A stretch of DNA of 64,000 nucleotides from Rhododendron vialii (Eukaryota; Streptophyta; Magnoliopsida; Ericales; Ericaceae). A model generated the notes under the pieces. That model was not told where the DNA came from. It ran no database searches and saw only the letters and a list, made by a program, of their open reading frames with translations. Shown one piece after another: positions 1-10,391 of this stretch (position 1 is the first letter of the stretch; each line of letters begins with the position of its first letter). The stretch covers positions 3,556,501-3,620,500 of the forward strand of contig NC_080559.1 in assembly GCF_030253575.1 (NCBI RefSeq), read 5' to 3'. Both the position numbers and the translations under genes were made by a program.

Positions 1-849
1 GTCTTTTAATGTTGTGTCCGTTAATATGGATGAAAAACATGACGGCAGGGGGTCTACCCGCACATTTTCAAAACCACAGGTATGTTATATGGTCAGTTTT
101 AAACTATAAGGAGGGTATCCATCCACACATGGCGATAATCACAGGGGGTGAAAAGTGAAAGTGGACTTTTCTCTACAAATATGGTTGAACTCGAATCACT
201 AAGCTAGGAACTGCAAGAAACCACTTGGTGGTTAACCATGTACTATTACTTCCTCGAATTATTTGTTACTACTGTGTCACAAGCCATTGCCGCTTGCCAT
301 CACTATGGCCTAGTTCACTTGCACTCAGTAACCATTGAAGACTGCCAAGGAAGGGAAAAAAAACAGAGCGACGCGATAGTAGTACTGGACCTCTCAAAAG
401 AAGTACATTTTCATGAACACTTTTTTACACATTTTTTCACTGATTAAAAAGTCTAATTGAATTTTTTTTAATGGTGCAAAAATATAACTCCATCTCATTA
501 AGTATTTATTCGTAAAAATTTAAATTTTCTTCATAATTTGAAAGAATTCATTAATATCTATTGATCTGTAAAAAAAGGTTTGAATTTTTTAATTTAAAGG
601 AAAAATTGCATTTCATAGAGGCTTAAGTTTGCGTTATGAACATTTATTTAAGAACAAAAAAAATATAAAAATTCATTTATATTCGTAGAAGTATTTTTTT
701 TCTCGAGAAAATGTGTGTTTTTTTTAAATTTGAAAAAAGGGACAAACAAAAGGGTACAGACTAGACCCACAAAGGTTTCATGCACATGAACCCTGGTGTA
801 ATACCCGCTTGATTTGTTTTCGGAATTGGAACTAAAAAACCCCTCAAAT

Positions 850-850
<1 letters not shown>
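1..850. other. Left-edge non-coding sequence
   Basis: AT-rich sequence with many A and T homopolymers and no recognisable gene. An open frame at 238-447 shows no family resemblance and sits in low-complexity DNA. From 853 the sequence becomes a (GA)n tract that probably belongs to the 5' leader of the next gene. Confidence 0.5.
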
Positions 851-852
<2 letters not shown>

Positions 853-895
<43 letters not shown>

Positions 896-900
896 AGGGA
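853..900 (+). repeat. (GA)n microsatellite in 5' leader
   Basis: About 17 GA units followed by GGGAGA-type variants, ending just before the ATG at 902. It would lie in the 5' UTR of the MAM33-like gene. GAGA tracts in plant leaders can bind BBR/BPC factors; a regulatory role here is inference. Confidence 0.8.
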
Positions 901-901
901 A

Positions 902-1014
902 ATGCCGAGGATATCGAGTGTGTTGCGGAAGGGTCGCAAAGCTATTCAAGAGTTGGATCTCCTCAAAGTCTTACAGTCCGAAATCAGGCACGAAGACTCC
1001 TCTAATCCTTTCCA

Positions 1015-1061
<47 letters not shown>

Positions 1062-2905
1062 ATATATACTTTGTGGTACTAGTTGTTCTTTAATCTCTCC
1101 TATTTTTTGTTGTATGTCAAAGAGCGAAAGAATCAGTTTCCATTATAAAATCAGAAGACGAGTTTCAAAAATGAAATGAAATTAACGAAACAAGTTTCAG
1201 AAAACGAAAGGCACAAATGGAAATTTAAAAGAGTAATAACGAAAATAATGATAATCACCAGCAGGGTTTGCATTTCAAAGCATTAGTGTGTATTTGGTTA
1301 TCAAATGAAACTTCATACGAATACATTGAATGGGAAAAGAAATGAATTTGAAAAGCACAGAGGCTTTTTGTATTTTCTGTTGAACTCTTTAGTACGGAGT
1401 AACTTGTAAGGAATTTCTTTGCCCTTGGTTTGTTATTGCATTGATTTATCCGCCCCCCCGCACCCCCAAAAATTATGAATTTCCAAGAAACCTGCTTTAC
1501 AATGAAGTGATGAACCTAGTATTTGAGAATATTGTGCAAATAGCTGAAATGCTGCAGTTTTCACTCTTAGTTTTGGGCATAGTTGTTAGAATCGCATGAT
1601 TCATGATTCGATTCACAATTTACACAAAAACGATACAAATCTAAAGGTGAATCAAGATTTATATAGAATCAGTGGTGAATCGTATTATTCACGATTCTTG
1701 CAAAAAGGATACGAATCTAGGGGTGAATCAAGGTTTATCACAATTGTTGCATACTTGCATTTAACTAATATGAAATCACTTTTGAGTAATTTCACAAATC
1801 GGTCTTTTTAACTCTTGTATCCTCGAAATCGTAGATTGGGAAAGGGCTCAAAGCCTCGGACCATTTCACATATGTTGCCATATAAGCTAGTTTCGTAGCT
1901 ATTAGGCTACTAACTTTTATTGTGTTAAGGCTAAGCTTTCATTTACGGAGATATGTGCAATTAGTTGCAACAACCATATAATGAGTGTAAAAGTTGTTGA
2001 ACTGATTACTAAGATCAAAGATGGTGTCGACATGAATACAGGATAGCAAAAGTGCTTCTTTGGGAGATTTTAAATTGGATTGGGACTCACCACATTCCCA
2101 AGATGTGGTTTTGCGTAAGAAATGTGAGTCAGGTGAGGAGGTTGCTGTTTCAGCTTTGCTGGGTCCTAGAACCTATGGAGAAGAGGATGCAGAAGACAAA
2201 GAGAGTATCTTTCCTAGAGAAGCTTTAATGAAAGTATGCATTAAGAAGCCCGGATTGAGCTCCATCTTGCAGTTTGATTGTGGCGTATCTGGTAGCAACG
2301 TTGGGGATTGGTCTTCGGTTTATATCAACAGTCTTCATTATCTCCCATCGACTTCTCTGGATTGTTCTATCTACAAGAGCCCCTCTTACAGACACGAGTT
2401 AGATTTTCTTTCTGTTATAGTTGCTTGTACCAATATCAACTGTCTCAACTTTATCCTACCTTTGTTTATGTTGCCTATCAGTAAATACATTTCAGCTTTT
2501 ATTTAAATTTTCTGCAAAGACTCCCCTTCGTAAACACCCTACCCGACTTTGTATTCCGATTTCGTCTTGGGATACGTTAGGAAGGGCCATAATGGGGCTT
2601 TGTGAACTTCGTTTAGGTGGTTAGATGCCTTTCATGTTCTTAAATGGTGGTTTTAAATTATATTGACCTAAACTTCTCAAAAGTTTCTTGTATTTTCTCT
2701 CTGCAGAGAACTGGACCCTGATTTGCGAATAGAGATCAAGACTTATCTCGAGTCGAAGGGGATCGAGGAGAGCCTTACCAACTTCCTCCTCCTCCACTTG
2801 CACCGGAAGGAGCAAGGTCAGTATGTACACTGGCTTCGCAAATTGGAAGAGATGGTGACACAAGGTGATGATGGTCAGACAAATGCCGGATTAGATGTTA
2901 CTTAA
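902..2905 (+). CDS. MAM33/p32-like mitochondrial glycoprotein family protein
   Basis: Three exons, 902-1015, 2042-2397 and 2707-2905, join in one frame to 222 aa with GT-AG borders (phase 0, then phase 2). The start MPRISSVLRKGRK is short, basic and arginine-rich, as expected of a mitochondrial targeting segment. The middle exon has the family hallmark QDVVLRKKCESGEEVAVSALLGP and later FPREALMKVCIKKPG. The last exon has LESKGIEESLTNFLLLHLHRKEQGQYVHWLRKLEEM, the conserved C-terminal helix of the MAM33/gC1qBP (p32) family. Members form doughnut-shaped acidic trimers in the mitochondrial matrix and are linked to respiratory-complex and splicing support. At about 220 aa it is slightly short for the family (commonly 230-250 aa). 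Exon 1 is bracketed by (GA)n upstream and (CT)n just inside intron 1. The family assignment is firm; the exact role is not known from sequence. Confidence 0.93.
1019..1058 (+). repeat. (CT)n microsatellite immediately inside intron 1
   Basis: About 20 CT units starting three bases after the donor GT (1016-1017) of the MAM33-like gene. It is complementary to the (GA)n tract at 853-886. Confidence 0.9.
1590..1745. repeat. Diverged tandem repeat with GATTC motifs in intron 1
   Basis: Two copies of a roughly 40-bp unit (about 1621-1660 and 1699-1738) share the motif GGTGAATCAAG. Multiple GATTC/GAATC motifs give short inverted repeats. It lies in intron 1 of the MAM33-like gene; probably an old repeat remnant. 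Confidence 0.5.
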
Positions 2906-3132
2906 ATTCATCCTCTATTGCGCACAAAACTAATCTTTGTTGCACTCTGAGAACGTTGTTAATTAAGTTACATATTTTGCCATTTGAGTTGGCTTAATTA
3001 TTTTGATGCTGCGCAGCAGCTTAACGTAACATTTTGCCCCTTTGCTTCGACATATAATTGAGCAGAATTTGATTCACTTATGGATCCCTGGATTTTTCCG
3101 GATTTGCTTGATTCAAAAAGTTCCATGTTAAA

Positions 3133-3181
<49 letters not shown>

Positions 3182-3685
3182 CTTTGCAATCAGAGAATCG
3201 ACTGTATTTTTGGTCTCCGGATATGTATTGTTTTCTATATATATGTTCCATTTGAAGAATAGGGCAATTTTTGGTTAATGGTTCTGTCGAAATATAAAGA
3301 AACAAAAGTGAAATTTTGAGTTCTCGGGAACGTAACACCAGATTGTTTCATCAATAGATAGACATCCCACAGATTGAAGAATGAGATTTTGATTCTGGTG
3401 GACAACAATGGGAATATAATGGAAAATATGACTTTCTTCGAGGGTATGGCCAGCGTTGAAATGGACACAACTTTTAATGGTTGAGACCAAGAGACGATAT
3501 GGAAGAAATTTTGAGGAGTTATCAAGGCTTGCTGCCGATCGTAAACAAAATTTATCTAATGGCGGCACTTTCAGAAAATTTGGGACTGGAATTCCACAAC
3601 CATTTGACTGATTCATTACCAAAGCTCTGAGCTCCCTAACGGCGGCACTTGAGGTGTCCCTGACGGGACCTGGGTTCTAGCCAGG

Positions 3686-3729
<44 letters not shown>

Positions 3730-3820
3730 TCATTACTCTAATGCTCCTTCTATGACGTTAGGCCTATTTTATGTCGTAATGTGACTTGCAAGTGCATCAC
3801 CTAGGATTCTGATTGAAAGA
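2906..3820. other. 3' flank with two (CT)n microsatellites
   Basis: This covers the 3' UTR and downstream sequence of the MAM33-like gene. It contains (CT)n at 3135-3179 and 3691-3726. The open frames here come from the CT repeats (Ser-Leu or Arg-Glu dipeptides) and are not genes. Confidence 0.7.
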
Positions 3821-4340
3821 CTTCGGTCCCTCCTCTCTACCTTAATTAGCCTTGTCAATCAACTTTTAAAGGGGAGATCGGTCGCAGACAATGTTCTTCT
3901 AATGCATGAATTGACAAAAACAGTTAGTATCATTAGAGTGATAGTCCTCCTAAATATGCTCTCCCGTTGGACCTAATATAGGCATATGATTTTGTGGCTT
4001 GGGAATTTTTGATTTGACGATATGAGCATTGAGCATTGTGGAATTCCCTGGAAAATTCGTGCTGAGGGTAAAGCATCGTGTCTCGCAACCATGTTCTCAG
4101 TGCTTGTAAATGGGGAAGTGGAGGGTTATTTTGCGGCTAAAAGAGGTTGAGACAAGGTGATCCAATCTTCCCTTACCTATTCCCGCCGGTGATGGAAGCT
4201 TTTTCAGCACAGATTCCATAGAAGCACAAAAATCACTTTGATTCAACAAGTACAGAAATTACACTATCGTGTTGGCAGACCTCCTTTTCAACGTACTCAA
4301 GGGCTCTGCGTGTCACCTTTCACAAAAATGGGGCATTTTA
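3820..4340 (+). pseudogene. LINE (L1-type) reverse transcriptase remnant
   Basis: Read on the plus strand, with stops and frame changes, the translation keeps the order of a plant LINE reverse transcriptase. GRSVADNVLLMHELTKT (near 3871-3921) matches the 'I.DN.LLAHE' block. VLVNGEVEGYFAAKRG follows (about 4099-4150), then a decayed 'QGDP..PYLF...MEA' block, then HRFHRSTK. Many lesions mark it as a dead fragment. No poly(A) tail or target duplication was identified. It lies downstream of the 3' end of the PMD gene and on the opposite strand. Confidence 0.75.
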
Positions 4341-4634
4341 AGCCCCAAAACTGAAAATAAGTAAGCATTTACCCCTCTTTTTTCAACACTTAGTCTTCTC
4401 CCACAAGTTTACCTACTTGAGGGCTCGGTGTGTTCAATTTCTGTGCATAACGAACATTGACTGGACGACCGAACAAACTTAAAATCAGTAAGCCTTTGAG
4501 AACTAGTCCCAAGTCCGGCGTGTCCAAACTTGTTAAATTTCATCTCGTACTGAAAAACGGTCATAAGCTGTCGATGCACATTTACAACACATTCCGTTGA
4601 AGAAGCACAATAAGAGGAAATCGTCGTGAACATT

Positions 4635-7600
4635 TTATGTACTATGGGAATCTTGTTTCTTATGAGTCCCACGAGAAGGTGTCCATGGCTTCGGTCTCTT
4701 GCTCCTCTTCTTCGGTGGTACGTTCTCCATTTGAGTGACCTGTGACAGTCCCTCCTCGTCATTAGGGCCCATTGGCGACAGACTACTTCCTCTCCCAAGC
4801 CCTCTCCTTTTTCTTCCCCTACCTCTCTCCCCACCTCTAATGGCTTCCACCACTCCAGCTATCTTTCCCCCTAAGTCGACCTCTCCATCTCCTCCCCCTT
4901 GCCCTCCCCTTCCCCATGTTTGTAGCTCAGCCCCTCCCTGTCCTCCAACATCTTCTTCTTCCCCCACATCAACCTCCACCTCTCCCTCTCCTCCAACCCC
5001 TTCATCTTCCCCTACTCTTAGCTTGACCTCCCCCTGTCCTCCTACCTCTTCCCCTACCGTTACCCCTACCTCTCCCTCTTCTTCTCTCCAGGACTCAACC
5101 ACTCCGTTACCTCCAACCCCTGCTCCTCCCCCACCATCAGTATCATCTCTACCATGATCCACCTGTGTCAAGCCCACATCCTCCATAGTGGCATCCTCGG
5201 ATGGATAAGGCATGACTGACATAGAAACATGCTGTAAAGTGGCCCGGTTGGTCATTGCAAGATCGGGTATTGGCTGAGAGGTGGAGTTGGTGATAGCCAG
5301 GTCCTCATTAGCGTGTTGTGGCTGCATCTCTTCCTCTGGGTCTCCACAAAAGTCGCCTGAGAGTGGTGTGGATGCACTAGGCTCTTGTGCAGTGTGGGCA
5401 GAAATATTAGCCAGATCTTGGCATGTTCCCATTGAAGTCGATGGTTGTAATGTCAAGGGTTCATTGGTCAATCGTTGCTGCTGATTCACTTGACGTAGCA
5501 CATCATAACATCTGTCTCTTATGGTGGCAAGAGCATGCAATGCCTCAGGACATGGAGTTGTAGTCGCCCGTAGTGCGTTTTCTGCCGTATCTGCCAAATT
5601 ATAATCATCTGCCACACGCTGCGTCTGTGGAAACAAAAACCAAAACCACGAAAAAGTTCCAATGAAGACATCGTAATGCTAAGGTTAAGGGTGCAATAAC
5701 CAATTTGGGAAGATACTACTCGTTAAACGTTTACGTCGAACCTACCAAGACCTCAATGACTCCCCCAGTACCCTGGTATCCACTCACAGCTCGATGAGAA
5801 GGATTTCCAATCAACAAACGTGTGTGCCTCCTGTACCACTGCATGTAGTTGTCCTGGTATTCTATGACTCTATCGGACCTGTCAGCGGGTACAATTCGAT
5901 CCCTACGTTCCTCCCATATTGTAATGAATTTAGCATGCTCTCGGGCCCAATCGGTGTTGTGGTGGCCACGTCTATCTATACTGTGCAACCTCCGATCAGT
6001 GTCAAAGCAGTCCGGTATATCCTGCACACATCCAAACTGACGAAGTACCCGCTGTGGAAGATGCCACTCCACCAACTCAAAACAAATAAGTGGCACATGG
6101 GCCATCCAAATATCGATCCCTACTGTGCAGTAATTAGGCAAAACGTCCATCACCGAATCCCCGTATGGCTTCCATATAAACTGAAATTAAAGCATTAACC
6201 ATTATAAGTTTTAATGAAGTGGAAGCCTTAAGCCTTCATCTACTTTCTAATAAAGATGGAGTTAATATTGCAACAAAGTCTATAAAAACATGCCTCATCA
6301 AAAGTGAGGCGATTAAACTGGTCCCTATACACAGTAACCACGTGAGTTGGAACCTGGTCAAGAGCAAAACCGACCCTCCACCTGACATGATTAACGTACA
6401 ATTCTAAATTAGGTAGAATTCTAATACTATAGTTTTGAGATAAACTACAATTCTAGATATCATGCTCAATACCTGCTGCCCCACGGTCCACCAGGCAACT
6501 GCTGATCTCCATCCTGAATGGGGCCCTGCCCTGGACCAACGTCTTGCAATCGACGCGGCGCAATCCTTGGTAACCTTTCCCACGCCCATATCTGCAAGAC
6601 ACAGCAAACACTCTTAAGATACCACGCTTCAAGAAACGAAAGCATGAAGCATCAACTTTTATAGCATAGCATTGATTCTGCATAAATAAAACTCTTTCGC
6701 CGGGGATTTATCACTAATCACCAAGTACTTACAAGTTAACATCCATTAATATACTATGAAGTATGAAGCATTAACATTTAAAGGAAGAGTGTGGGCTCAC
6801 CTGCAACAAAACTAATGGGCCACCTATTTCCTTGTCTCCCGGCCTACTAGCACGACACAACATCCGGTAAAGCGTAGCTAGAACTGCACCACCCCAATTA
6901 TACGTACCACAACAGTCTAAGTCCTCGAAAAATTGTAGAAACATGAGCTTAACCAAATTCTGAGACTTGTCCGGCATCAGAAACCCCCCAATCAACCGCA
7001 ATATGTATGCCCTTGCATAACAACGCACTGTCTCCTCTGTGGCATTTTCTGGTAATTCCCCGAAATTGTCTATAAGCCATTGTATCTATATCCAGAAAAT
7101 AATTAGTATACAAAGAGAGTAACTATATTATGACTTCTAAACAAACATATAACCAATGGTTTGAGTAATGCCATTGTACCTGCAATCTTCCACCTCTGAT
7201 GTGGGTATCCTCCGGTGAACGCCCTAGTAACCGCTGGCACTCTCCTACCCACACAGAAGGAGGGTGCGCGTGGTCAACTCCAGTTATAGGGGATCCATCC
7301 ACGGGTAGGCCGAGCAACACTGATACATCTTGTAAAGTCACGGTTGACTCCCCAGTCGGAAAGTGGAAGGTGTGTGTCTCTTGTCTCCACCTCTCTACTA
7401 GAGCTGTGATTAATGCATGGTCCAGCCTAATGAAACCAATCCGCGCCACACCATAAAAGCCCGCACGTATCAAATAGTGAAGAACACGGATATGTATAGG
7501 CGTATCCCAAAATCCACTATCTGCCCGTCGGCACGTCAAGGAAGTAGTATCCTGAGCACGAAGAGCGTTATTTCAAGATTTACAATGAGTCCAACGAGAC

Positions 7601-8194
7601 AGAAGGAAATGAGTGGTGAATCTCGAAATTTTTTGAAAATAGTATACTCACATAGTTTCAGAATTACGCCTAATCCACGCAAGAATAACATGCTATACTT
7701 ATTATGAGTGTAGCATACCAATGAATCGACACACTAATTGATTCGATGAGACTTAGCCAATTTGTTTTATAACTACAATATCATGCCAACGCTAACTACT
7801 AATACTATTGTATCCTTCAGGTTTTGGCAAGTACAAATAGGGACCGTACATCTAACTGTAAAGATGGGATATAAAAAAGATAAAATCGTTAAAATTGTAA
7901 CTTTTCAAGGCTCCTATTGTAAAACTGTCATTTCAAAGTTCATCCAAGCATGGGTTAGGTCTAAATGAGATTCGTTCAATAAAGATGAATTTCCACCACA
8001 AAGGCAATAGAGACTTATTTGTTTTTGAATATATGTAACCATGCCAATAGATTAGGGACCATTAAAGGTACAAAAAAATATTACAGTCTTTAGAACAGAA
8101 TTCTTCATACATGTTGTTCCCATAGCCGATCTGACATATGACGTAGTGTCAAAAGAGGGGGCCCTTGAGGCCCTATTTCCGCCTCATGAATCAT
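4635..8194 (-). CDS. Plant mobile domain (PMD) protein, MAIN/MAIL-like
   Basis: Minus-strand exons are 8194-8111, 7551-7180, 7085-6801, 6591-6473, 6381-6294, 6180-5746 and 5624-4635. They join without a stop to 790 aa. Residues 1 to about 440 form the plant mobile domain (the 'aminotransferase-like' or 'protein phosphatase 7 long form homolog' family). Signature blocks include LLTLRHMSDRLWEQH, FYGVARIGFIRLDHALITALVERWRQETHTFHFP, VTLQDVSVLLGLPVDG, YILRLIGGFLMPDKS, WGGAVLATLYRMLCRAS and QVPTHVVTVYRDQFNRL. Residues 462-790 are a low-complexity, Gly/Glu/Val-rich acidic tail ending in a basic cluster (KKRSKRPKPWTPSRGTHKKQ) that looks like a nuclear localisation signal. Arabidopsis MAIN and MAIL1 act in the nucleus to silence transposons, and many PMD copies are transposon-carried. 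All introns are GT-AG except 6293-6181, which can only be kept in frame with a GC donor (GAG|GCATGT). The ATG at 8194 gives the family's usual N-terminus; extra 5' exons are possible. Whether this is a host gene or a transposon-borne copy is undecided. Confidence 0.85.
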
Positions 8195-9450
8195 AGCTCC
8201 TGCATCGCCAATCCACAAAACAACAAACAAAAGAAATAAAGTTCGAGCCTTTGTAAGTTGAACACCTAAATACGAGAACAAGAACCGTAGGAATATTTTG
8301 TTCCATGAATAAAAGTTAATCGAACGTACAATACGTACATTGCAAGGTGGAAGAAGAAAAGTTAAGACATTGAAGTCCTTAAACATAAATGGCACTTACC
8401 ATGCAACAAAATAGAAGTAAAGTAATTGAAATACGACAAAAGCGATTACTTAGAAAAGATTCAAATTGATGAATAGTAATTCACATAGTCATTACACGAC
8501 TAGTAATTGACAACAGTTAAATTGAGTGCAAAAAATGAATTAGTTCAAGTTATTCATGACGAAGGAATTGAAAGTGTTATCGAGACTGTATGTGTCACAC
8601 GTGGAGATAAGTGACTAAGGCAATTGCCAGTCAAACGGTCTCAATTCTAAGCAGTGGCCTTTTTATGTGATTCTTTCAAGGCCTAGTGCCTATCCCTGGG
8701 ATACACAAGGTGATTTCTTACATCTTGTTCTGCTGGTACCCTATACTTGTCAAAGTAGTGACCTGAGTCACCTGACAATGAATGTGAACTCAACATAGGT
8801 AGTGGATGGGCATGTTGAGCACACCTTTGAAGACACCATTGAAGGCCTATGCATAGTAGTTAACATTCCCAACGACGACCTTCTTTTTTTGACAAGGCCC
8901 ACTATTTCAGGTCACCCAAATCTTGTATCGACTTGTATGCTCCTGCTTTGAGATTTTTTATCTCTTCAAGCGCTCTGTTATTGGACAGGCACTGCAAACC
9001 CTCCAAAGGTCCTTCAGCTCTATATCTTCCACACATAAGAATATAATCATGGAACGCAAAGTCTATTATCATTCCAAGGAAGAACTTTTTTCATACCCAA
9101 ACAAACAAGGAGGTAACAAATCAAGGGAAGGCAAAAAAAAAAAAAGTAAGAAAGTAAGACCTATATTTCGTGCAAAAATAGTTAAAAGGTTACTAATTTG
9201 TCATGGGCATTCCAATTTCCAGCCCAATTGGTAGTCATATATGATGAGCACTGGATTAATAACCATCCACCAGTTGCTACTTGGTAGAAAATGACAAAAA
9301 AACAAAAGGATATTGCAACAAGAAATATGTCACACAACATTAGTAGTTATCTAATAAAGGTTACAAATATCGAGTTCTTACTATTTTATGACATCAAATA
9401 ATAAATTACTTGGAGTTGGATACACAGTTATTGAACTTATGTTAAACAAA
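8195..9450. other. Upstream region of the PMD gene, no gene seen
   Basis: No recognisable coding sequence on either strand. It should contain the promoter or 5' UTR introns of the minus-strand PMD gene. The ORF at 8923-9234 is lysine-rich low-complexity sequence without family features. Confidence 0.5.
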
Positions 9451-9453
9451 CCA

Positions 9454-9787
9454 CAGTTCCTGAAGTTTAATTAGTTCATTTTCCCCTACAGATCACGTGA
9501 AATTATTCACTAGTCAGGAAGCACCACCAAGTGGTGCTCTGGACCACTCTTCCACACCCACACATTCTTGTGGGTCCATGACTAAGTGTACGCCACATAA
9601 ATTCTTGTGGGGTCCATGACTAAGTGTACCCCACATAAAAATTTAAAAAACCAGTTACTGATGAAGTTTAATTAGTTCATTTTCCCCAACAGATCACGTG
9701 AAATTATTAAATAGTGTAATGCTCCAGACCACTCCACAATCACACATTCTCGTGGGATCCACGACTAAATGTATGGACCCCACATAA
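9454..9787. repeat. Cluster of interspersed direct repeats
   Basis: A unit of about 55 bp containing TTTAATTAGTTCATTTTCCC and CAGATCACGTGAAATTATT occurs at 9454-9512 and 9651-9714. A second unit of about 37 bp (ATTCTTGTGG..TCCATGACTAAGTGTA..CCACATAA) occurs at 9564-9600 and 9601-9638, and more diverged at 9746-9787. The CACGTG palindrome inside the first unit is a G-box-type motif. The arrangement suggests local duplication of a repeat rather than a gene. Confidence 0.75.
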
Positions 9788-9789
9788 CA

Positions 9790-10369
9790 TAATCATCATA
9801 GTGTATGCCCACCTTCTAGAGCTAATTAAATCCATCCAGACTTGCACCATCAAATAACACCTCAAATAAACCACAAAAACAAAACCCTTGAAATATAATC
9901 CACGTGAAGCACATTTCATCATTCTGAAGCGAACCCAAATTGCATAATCAATATACCCAGATCTGCACTTGGATTGTACAATACACAGGTTCATTACAGA
10001 GAAGCTGATTCGACTATATACACGTGCATAGATAGGTACACGGGTATACATACCAGCAAGCACGCATGGCAGATGTTTATACACGTAGAGTTGCGGAGAG
10101 AGAGAGAGAGAGAGAGAGGGAGTACCAGATTTCAGCCGAGATATGGTGCCCAAGATCGACGGCGGCTGATCGGCCGATCGGGAGAGAGACTCGACCAGAT
10201 TCGTTCGCCAGTTTCGTGCCCTAGAGTTGGGGGGGAGGGAACGAAACGAATACAGCGTGATAGGGGAACACGCTTCGTAACGGAAGTGTGCTTAAAACAG
10301 ATGCGTGTTTGATAGACACGCTTTACTAAAAAGCCTGTCCTTGACACAGCGTGTTTTTTTTTTTTTTTT
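9790..10369. other. Possible minus-strand 5' leader with (GA)n tract
   Basis: No protein family recognised. Read on the minus strand, 10280-10090 is GC-richer than its surroundings and ends in a (CT)n tract (10096-10119 on plus is GA) after a GGTACT donor-like site. This looks like a 5' UTR exon. It could be an upstream non-coding exon of the PMD gene; RNA evidence would be needed. Confidence 0.3.
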
Positions 10370-10391
10370 GGGTGGGGGTGGGGGTGGGGGG
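10370..10391 (+). repeat. G-quadruplex-type G-tract array
   Basis: Four G runs (3, 5, 5 and 6 bases) separated by single T loops directly follow a T15-18 homopolymer. This fits the canonical intramolecular G-quadruplex pattern with one-base loops. Confidence 0.85.

Noticed and set aside
238-447. Small ORF at the left edge with a vague kinase-like QAIAACHHYGLVH
   Set aside because: No HRD, DFG or surrounding kinase motifs, and the rest is low complexity.
2998-3338. ORFs with long Arg-Glu or Ser-Leu runs
   Set aside because: Produced by (GA)n/(CT)n microsatellites; the same artefact occurs at 58431-58835 and 9974-10312.
4735-5157. Plus-strand proline-rich ORF (SPPPCPPLP...)
   Set aside because: It is the antisense of the acidic Gly/Glu-rich tail in PMD exon 7; the minus strand continues a recognised gene in frame.
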